This document shows, in pieces, positions 54,401-63,400 of a stretch of 64,000 nucleotides of DNA. A model generated the notes under the pieces. The model was not told where the DNA came from, ran no database searches, and worked only from the letters and a program-made list of their open reading frames with translations. The DNA lies in NCBI GenBank assembly GCA_965153355.1, contig OZ231127.1:33046001-33110000 (forward strand), given 5' to 3'. Position 1 is the first letter of the stretch. Each line of letters begins with the position of its first letter. The position numbers and the translations under genes are program-made. This DNA comes from Flaccisagitta enflata. Taxonomy: Eukaryota > Chaetognatha > Sagittoidea > Aphragmophora.

Positions 54401-57400
54401 TATCTTCTCGAAAGCTGCGCTTACGAACAAGAAAGCTTCAAAAATTACAGTCCCCAGTCGGGGACTGTAATTTTGAAGCTTTTTTATCGACGTTACAACC
54501 CGGATAAATCAACTGAAGAAGGGACTGGCAAAGATTGATATATTTTCTGACGAATGACTGCTAGCAATTGAATGAATCAATGAAGTATGATTGAACTTAT
54601 ATGGAAGTCGCTAACACGTGATTGCTAATTAATGGGGAACCCCATGCCGGCGGTGGTAGCCAGTGTTTTGAATGAATGAATGAATGAATGAATGATTGAG
54701 TGAAAACGATGTTATATGAAAGAACACTCTTGCGCTTTAGGACTATGCCAGCGGTGGAAGCGAGGTCCTCACGGAAGCAAAAGAAGGAAGATTTATTCCA
54801 AAAGCGACTTCGGCTCATCTACGACACGGTCTTGGAAGCCCGAGACCCGGCAGACAGAGCCAGAGACATCGTCTCCATCTTCATGAAACTGCCCTCCAAA
54901 AAGGAATATCCGGATTATTATCAGGTACAACTGAGTTAGTGAGTGAGTGAGTGAGTGAGTGAGTGACTTCAGGGGATTCATTTAAAGAGATTCCCCAAAC
55001 AAAAACAGTACAAGTGGCCCGATCTGCCCCACCCCACCTGCCTAATCCTTTAAACCCAGGCAATTCATATATCTTTTTCTCCATTCACTTGTCCTTTCAT
55101 CTATTCATTTGTCTATTCATTCATTCATTTATTTGTCCTTTCAATTATTCATTTGTCCTCTTATCCATTCATTTGTCCTTTTATCCATTCATTTGTCCAT
55201 TCATTCATTCATTCATTTATTTATCCTTTCATTTATTCATTCATTTGTCCTTCCATCCATTCATTTGTCCCTCCATCCATTCATACGTCCTTTCATCCAT
55301 TCATATGTCCTTTCATCCATTCATTTATCCTTTGATCCATTGACATGTCCTTTCCAATATTCAGTTGTCCTTTCGTCCATTCATTTGTCCTTTTATCCAT
55401 TCATCCATAAAAGCCATTGATGTTAATCTGTCCTCACACAGATTATCCCCGAGCCGATTGACATGTCGATGATCAACGCCAAGATTCGCACTTCGACTTA
55501 CATCACGGAAAAGGAATTGATCAAGGACTTTGAACTCATGTTCAACAACGCCAGGCACTACAATGAAGAAAACTCGCAGGTACGGATAAGATTTGGCCAA
55601 CTTTTAGCTGACGATGAAACGGATGTCAAGGGCTTTGCTAAAGGGCGAAAGAGTTTTACTATTTCAAAGGATTCAAAAGGTTATCGGATAAAAAGCCATT
55701 GTAATTCGTAAATGATTGAAGAATAAGACTAAAGCGAACCATATATATGTATTTCTATTCACTATTGGTGGAATTCCGTCAGTGGCGGGTCCATGAGAGC
55801 GGTTATACTGTACGATTTCGATCTTGTGTGTTTATTTACAGATTTACTTGGACGCTGTTCTGTTGGAAAGGATTTTGAAGGAGAAGATCAAGACTCTTCC
55901 TCCTCTGCCTTATGATCCGGTCAAGCTTAACAAAGTCTCCATGGGTGAGTCTCAATCATGATGAATATCATTCATTTCTCCTCATCAACAACATAAAATT
56001 TTGCAACATCAACAATCATCATCATGTATTTGCAATATCCCGTGCATAAAATTTAATCCACTTTCATTTTAATCTCCAATAGCTTGCTATAAAGTATTAG
56101 CGGTGATTTCGTCCCTGTCAAGCGTTCCTTTCGATTCCTGTATAACAAAAGCCGTTCCCGGTCTGGCCGCGTTTCTCTCCTCATCCTCTCGCGCTCCTCT
56201 CGCGCTCCTTTCTCTCCTTTGTCCTCTTCCTCATCCTCTTCCTCATCCTCTTCCCCCTCATCTTTTCCTTTCTCGCCCTTTTCTCACGCTCTCACGGATC
56301 GGCTTTCTTTTCCTTCATCCCATCCAATTCTTCCACCATCCCTAATCCCTAATCAACCATCCCAACTGACCCATCCAACTCTTCCACCATCCCATCTCAC
56401 CCACCCCTCTTATCCACCCTCTCACTTCCCCCATCCCAACTCCCATTCGGCGAATTATCGTCGTCCCGCTTGTTTGAGTCTGGTTGACAAGTCTCGTTTT
56501 ATGGGGTCCATAGGTTTGTGTCTGACAGAATCCTCATTTTCATCTGTATTCTCGACGTCTCCAATTGCCTCTTCGTTTCCTTCTTCTTCATCGCCAATCG
56601 CGTCGTCGACCGGAAAACGGAGATTGACGAGGAGGTTATCCTCGTCGCCATCGCCATCCTTAGAACTGACGCCCGCGGCCGGCAAAGCGATGTTAACTAG
56701 GACGACTTCCATGTCACCATCGACATCTTCGGAGTTAACGCCTGCGCCTGGAAATCAAAGATTAACGAGAAAGACTTCCATGTCACCATCGACATCTTCG
56801 GAGTTAACGCCCGCGACTGGAAGTCAAAGATTAACAAGGAGGACTTCCATGTCACCCTCAATGGATCTGATGCATTTGGCGGGTGGGCAGAGTTGGTTGC
56901 AAGAGACATCGTCGTCGCTATATTCGTCGTCGGCTTTGACCCAAACAATTGAGAAGCGGAGACTCACAAGGTCATCAACCGTGTCGCCAGCGACCCCGTC
57001 AGTTCCAAGACCCTCGAATGCGGGACGAAGGTCGACGAGAAAGACTTCTTTATCTCCATCTTCATCATCGGCTTTGACACCTTCGACCGAGGTGCGAAGA
57101 TCATCCAGAAGGACATCTTTATCACCTTCCATGTCATCGCCTTTGACATCTTCCATTCCGACGCGGATTATGACAAGTCGTTCATCGAAAGATGCTGAAT
57201 CTCCGTCTCCGTCTTCCTTACGCGCCCGCAGCACCGAAGATACTGCGTTTTCTAGGAACCGCAGCACCACTTGCGGCAAAAATGCTGGCGGCGGAATGGG
57301 TGGTAACCAAATAGATGAACCGCACGGAAATAACAAGGGCGGGAGCAGCGGTAGGGGCGGGAGCAGCGGAAGGGGCAGGCCCAGGGGTAGGCCGAGAGGC

Positions 57401-60400
57401 AGTGGTAAGGGCAGAGGATCATTGGTCAACGTCTCTGCGGGTGCTGGGCGTACTAAAGCCGGGTCTATGGTTGTCGGACAAGCCAGTGGCGATTCCGTGC
57501 GTGGTAGGATGTCCTTCAATGCTAGTAACAACAACCACAACATCGGAGATCTCATCGCCCCAGATTCAAAAAATACTGACAACAGCAACTACAGCAACAG
57601 CAACTACAGCAACAGCAACAGCAACTTCAGCAACAGCAACTGTAGCAGCACAAGTATTCCCCATCATTTTCGTTTTCCTTCTTTAAGTCAGATTGAAATC
57701 CCATCATCTGATTTCACCGCGCCTCATTTAGTGACGCAAGATTTTCTGCAGCAATCGTCGCACTATAATGAGCGAGATCACGACATCCAAGCGCAGCAGC
57801 AGATAGGTGTAGCGCAGCTGCAGCAACTAGACATGACGGGGCGGCAGCCACTAGACCTTGTCGACCATCAAGTCGAGAGCTTTAAGCAAAATCGTCTCGA
57901 TTCTCGTTCCAACGCCGAAGGGTCTGCATCCAGCGAGACGTTGCCTTACGACCGATCCTCAGTCGCGTCCTCTATCAACAGCGACGCAAACGGGGACGCC
58001 GGCGTAATTTCCGTCAATGGCGCTGTTTCTAAAGATGCTTCTGTATCTCCACTGCCAACTGCCTCGTCGACCTCCGCGTCACCTAGTTTTGCGTCTAGAT
58101 CTACTCCTGCTTCAACTCCAACTGGTGGCTGGATGGTGGATGACGTGAAGCCGGAACAGGCCGACAAAATTAGAATCCGCGTGCTCAGACTTCACGCTGC
58201 ATCGAAACAGCAACAGCTGTGGCAAAAAGAACAACGACAACAGCAGCATCATGGTCGAGCTGCGCTTTCCGTCTCCTCCTCTGATGGAAAGGAGGAAGGG
58301 GAAGAAAATGAGGAGAAAGCTGGAGAGCCAGAAGTGGAAGAGAAAAAGATGGAATTAGAAATGGAAGAAGAGAAGGAAATGGAAAAGGAAAAAGCCGCAA
58401 CAAATCCAATGAGGGTCACTCGGAGCAAAACCAGTCCCACGCAACCTGCAGCTGGCCATGCCCTCGGTGACAAAACGGCATTCGTGCAGCAGCTTCAACG
58501 ACATCAAACGCAAACGACGCTACAGCAACCAGAGGTGCCGATTCTATGTTGAGTTGTAGCAATGCTACCCGGCAGGCAAGTCGCAAGCGCCAAGTGCGAC
58601 AGATGCGGCCGGCTAAGGGAGTGAGGAAGTTAAAATGGAGAGATGAAGAATAAGGGAAGGGAGGAAGGAAGAGAGAAAGAAAAGGGGCGATAGAGCTCTC
58701 AATTTAAGTGAAATAATGGCAAAAACTGCAGCCATAATTGTAGAGTGCTAAGTCAACTGCCAGAATTTCGATGATGTCTGCATTAGCCTAAAAAGCTTTC
58801 CATCGATGAGTTTGCGATTTGCTTCAAATTTCTGATGGTTGTTATCCTGATTTGCATATTGCAGTCTCATGTTTCATACAAGCTCATAAACCCTCTTTAT
58901 ACAATTAAAGAATCATTCTTGTCGTCGTATATTTCTTCATTCTTACAGACAAAGGACGGCCTGATAACTTGATCATAACTATGGAAAAAGGCAAGTATGA
59001 ATAATTCGGTTCAAAAATCTTTTTGCCATCCCTTTTTTTTTGAAAGGATAAACAGGATAAAAAGTGTTTTGAGTAGAGCGTAATTCGAATCTGCTTAATG
59101 CCCTTAATGTGCCCTTATTTCGCGGCAGTCTTTTGGCGCGTGAACCGCTCCAACATCACAAATGCCCCCCTCAGGATGTTCAGGTCGTACACGGGGTGTT
59201 GACAAACGTTGGGGAGGGGGGCGGAACCAAGGGGGAGTCTCCGTACAAATCAACAGTGCGGCAGCATATGCTGAATTTTCATGTCACGCGGCGATTTAGG
59301 TGGATCGGCACCTCTGGCGGCCACAAAAGCCTACAACGTCGCGGAAGCAGCACCATGAAAAAAAGGAGGAAGTGGACGAAGGTGTGGAGTTGAAGCGACT
59401 TCAAGGGAAGGGGGAAGAGAATGACGAGTCTTTCGACGCCGAAGCGACTCTCGATGCGAGTCTCGAGACTTGGATGGACGTCTATCTCAAAGAACAAACT
59501 TCCTTTATTCACGAGACTGCAGGGAAGAGTGAATGGCACAGTTCTTCATTGACCACACTTCCATCTGCAACCGCATCTGTCGTTGCGCCATCTGCAACTC
59601 CATCTGTCGTCGCCCCATCTGCAACTCCATCTGTCGTTGCCCCATCTGCAACTCTATCTGTCGTCGCCCCGTCTGTACCCTCTGCCGGTGTTTCATCTGT
59701 GCCAGCCTTTCCCGCCGTGAGGGAAACTGGCTCAGAAATCCTCATTCCACGGCAAAGTGGGAAGAAAAGAGGGAGAAACAGAAGGGAAGGAGACGAAGAC
59801 GAGGAATATGGTCGTTATGAAGATGAGGATGAGGAGGAAGATGATCACGAAGAGAAAAAAGATGATGAAAAGGATGATCATGTTCCGGAGGAAGTGATCA
59901 TCACGGTCAACGTTTCCGATTGGGATCTGGATGTTTCCGACGACGAAGATGACGGCGGTGGTGATGTTAAAGATGGTGCTGTCTGTGGTGACGACGGTGA
60001 AGATGACGGCGGTGGTGATGTTAATGATGGTGCTGTCTGTGGTGACGACGGTGATGGTGACGGTGATGGTGACGGTGATGTAAATGATGGTGCTGTCTGT
60101 GGTGACGACGGTGATGGTGACGGCGATGGGTGCCAAAGTCGTCACCCTAAAAGAGAGAAAATCACGGCGGAAGACGGAGCAGATTCTAGTTCATCGAGAG
60201 CCGATCGAAAGAAAACAGAGTGAGTTGACTTATGAGTCAAATGACATGATTACATGAATGCAATGATTGTTAGAAGTGAGTTGAATATAATCACATGTTT
60301 TGTAAATCAATACTGTAAAGGTTTGCAATTCTTTTCTCGCTGATTCGATCCGATATGTAAACATTTCTCTATTAAACATTTCTCTATTTCATCCCAATTT

Positions 60401-63400
60401 CCTTCTATCCATTGAAAAGCGAATTCCAAGTCCGCCCCACTCGCGCGCCGACCGTTTTGAAACTTAAAAAGATCAACAAACCTCTAATCACCGCCACAAC
60501 CACCGCTACTTCAGTCGCCTCCTCCTCCGCCACCGCTCCTCCTCAACGGAAGCGACCCTTGACCACGCCGCCCCCAACCGGATTTCCAAGTTACTTCCGT
60601 CCAAACATCCCGTCATTCTCACCTTCCGCCTGCTCTTCCTCTTCTTCCTCATACTCTCCTTACATTGTCTCTTCCTTCCCTTTCTCTTCCTCATCTTCTT
60701 TGCCTACTTCGTCTTCTTCTCTTCGTCCTACTCATCCCGACCTTCCTTCCTCTTCCTCCTCTCCTTTGCCTAATTCGTCTTCTTCCTCTTATCGTCCTCC
60801 TCTTTCCGCCCTCCATTCCTCTTCCTCCTCTCCTTTGCCTAGTTCGTCTTCATCCTCTTCTCGTCCTCTTCCCGCGCATATCTCTGGCGGTGGCGCGTCT
60901 GTCAAAGATATTGTGGCCTCCAAAACTGCTTCCGTGCCAAGTTGCTCTCTGAATTCGATTTGCGGCAAGAAAAAACGCGGTCGCAAACCCAAGAATTGTC
61001 CGGTGGACAGCATCGCTTCAGCTTCCGCGTCCACTTCAGTTACCGCTTCCGACGTTCAAACATCGCTTCCGGTCAAGTCTGTAGGCCGCAGATCTGCCAC
61101 TCCCAAAACCAATCCATTCATCGAGATCAATCGTGTCGTCGATAAGCAGCCCCAACTGCAGCAACCAAAGCAGCAGCAGCAGCCGCAGCGATCTAATCCG
61201 CAGCTTTGCCTCTCGCGACAGCAGCATCATCAGAAGCGGCGAAAGAAGGAAACTGAGGAAGGCTCGGCAGCATTTACAGCATTTGACGCGACTGCTGGAA
61301 CCGGAAGTCACCCAATTATAGACGCCGAGAAAAAATGTGGTCCAGTCGAGGCCACAGCTCAGGTTGAAAATGAAGCGAATTATGACGTCTTTCAGACTCC
61401 GAAAAAGACGCCTCAACTTAGCTTCCCTACCACGCCAACGACATCGTCGATTGACACTTCATCACCGCCCCCATCATCGCCTTTGTCGGCGGTGATGCCG
61501 ACATCGTCGGCGTCAACATCGCGACCAGTTCGTAATACAGAAAAGAGATCCTGTTCAAGTCGTTATAATCCATATAGCAAAATCTACGGTCTGTCCTTCG
61601 TTCTCAGTCTTACCGTAGTATTCTGCAATTTGTTCTTTTCAATTCGTTACATCCTTGTTCATTCTCTTTCTCTTATTCTAATGCCGAGTATCAGGCAGGT
61701 ATTAACGAATTTCCGTGAACATTTTTGTTTCCTTTCATAATTGAAGATCAAACAAAGACAATGCGGTCACGGGGACTTTTGTTGTCATTTTATCTTTTTA
61801 GATGCGTCCGTTTGGAACGCATCTCTATAAGAGGCGCTTTTTCGGTCCGTCTGTCGGTCCGTCGGTTCGTCCGTCGGTCCGTCCGGCTGTCCGTCCGTCC
61901 GTCCGTCCGTCCGTCGGTCGGTCCGTCCATCACTTTCCGTGCTAAAAACCGCGTTTTCGGTTGTTTTTGCCACGGTGATATTGTACACTGAAACAAATGA
62001 TTAACCAACATGTTTTGAGAGTCTTCTACCCGTCTGTTCTGTCCATCTACTTCTCCATACATATGTCACATGATCAATATACGCTGAAACACAGCCTGGA
62101 CGCATCGTTGCCCGGTCGGGCTTGTTAGTTTTCTCTGTTGATTCACTATTTGACTAGAATCAATTACTGATTACAATTAAGTAAATGGTTTTATCTTTAA
62201 CTTGACCAACTGTATGTTTATTTTCCCAACCCCTTCCATTTTTCCCCGGCTTGCCCCATCTTTCTTTTCTCCCTGTCCGTTGACCCCTTTCTCCTTGTTC
62301 CGGACAACTGTTGCCCTTGTTTGATCTGGCCTTCCGTTACTTGCCCCGCTCTGCTTCTTGCCCTTGTTTGATCTGGCCTTCTGTTTCTTGCCCCCGTTTG
62401 CCCCGCTCTCTCTGCTTCTTGCCCCCCATTTGCCCCGCTCTGCTTCTTGCCCTTGTTTGATCTGGCCTTCTGTTTTTTGCCCTCATTTGCCCCGCTCTCT
62501 CTGCTTCTTGCCCCCATTTGCCCCGCTCTGCTTCTTGCCCTTGTTTGATCTGGCCTTCTGTTACTTGCCCCCATTTGCCCCGCTCTCTCTCCCTGTCCGT
62601 TGACCCCTTTCTCCTTGTTCCGGACAATTCTTGCCCTTGTTTGATCTGGCCTTCTGTTTCTTGCCCCCGTTTGCCCCGCTCTCTCTGCTTCTTGCCCCCA
62701 TTTGACCCGCTCTGCTTCTTGCCCTTGTTTGATCTGGCCTTCTGTTTCTTGCCCCCATTCGCCCCGCTCTCTCTGCTTCTTGCCCCCATTTGCCCCGCTC
62801 TGCTTCTTGCCCTTGTTTGATCTGGCCTTCTGTTTCTTGCCCCCATTTGCCCCGCTCTCTCTGCTTCTTGCCCCCATTTGCCCCGCTCTGCTTCTTGCCC
62901 TTGTTTGATCTGGCCTTCTGTTTCTTGCCCCCATTTGCCCCGCTCTCTCTGCTTCTTGCCCTTGTTTGCGCAGGCAAAGGCAAAGCAAAGGGTGTTCCAT
63001 CTCCTCCGCCTCTGCACCAGAAAATGCGCGACATCTACGAAGCCATTCGCGATTACTACGATACTCATGGCAGGGTTCTCTCCGGTAAGCAAGATATTTC
63101 CTAATCAGAGTTGCCACACTCGTGATATTACCAACTCCCAAGGCAGATAGGAAGATTTCTCTGCAATTTTGAAAGATTTTGCTATTGTGTAATGTGTATG
63201 TTATCAAGGGTGTGGTCGTCATTGTATAGATATGCGTTGTTTGGCATAGATGTATTTGTTTCACTGAATTTAAACACTTTTTTGTGTATCCAATGTAATA
63301 TTCGTTTCACCATCACTGATGGCATCAGGTCCATTCATGAAGTTGCCGTCCAAGTCGGACTATCCGGATTATTACGACGTGATCAAACGTCCCATTGACA

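Larger units (their letters stand above)
52890..54740. other. PBRM1 intron 8 with several tandem repeats
   Basis: Contains about four degenerate roughly 165-bp units (53070-53660; TACAAGTAGAGGGTAGTAAA landmark), a 19-bp minisatellite (separate entry), T-rich sequence 54180-54275 and a strong hairpin at 54433-54481. Confidence 0.6.

Noticed and set aside
59109-59393. Separate small gene upstream of PBRM1 exon 13
   Set aside because: The frame overlaps the better-supported exon 13 frame and has no recognisable product or splice support.
62218-63264. 348-codon minus-strand frame rich in GARNRRPDQTRARSRAG
   Set aside because: It is antisense to the 88-bp minisatellite and to PBRM1 exon 15, whose plus-strand bromodomain is unmistakable.
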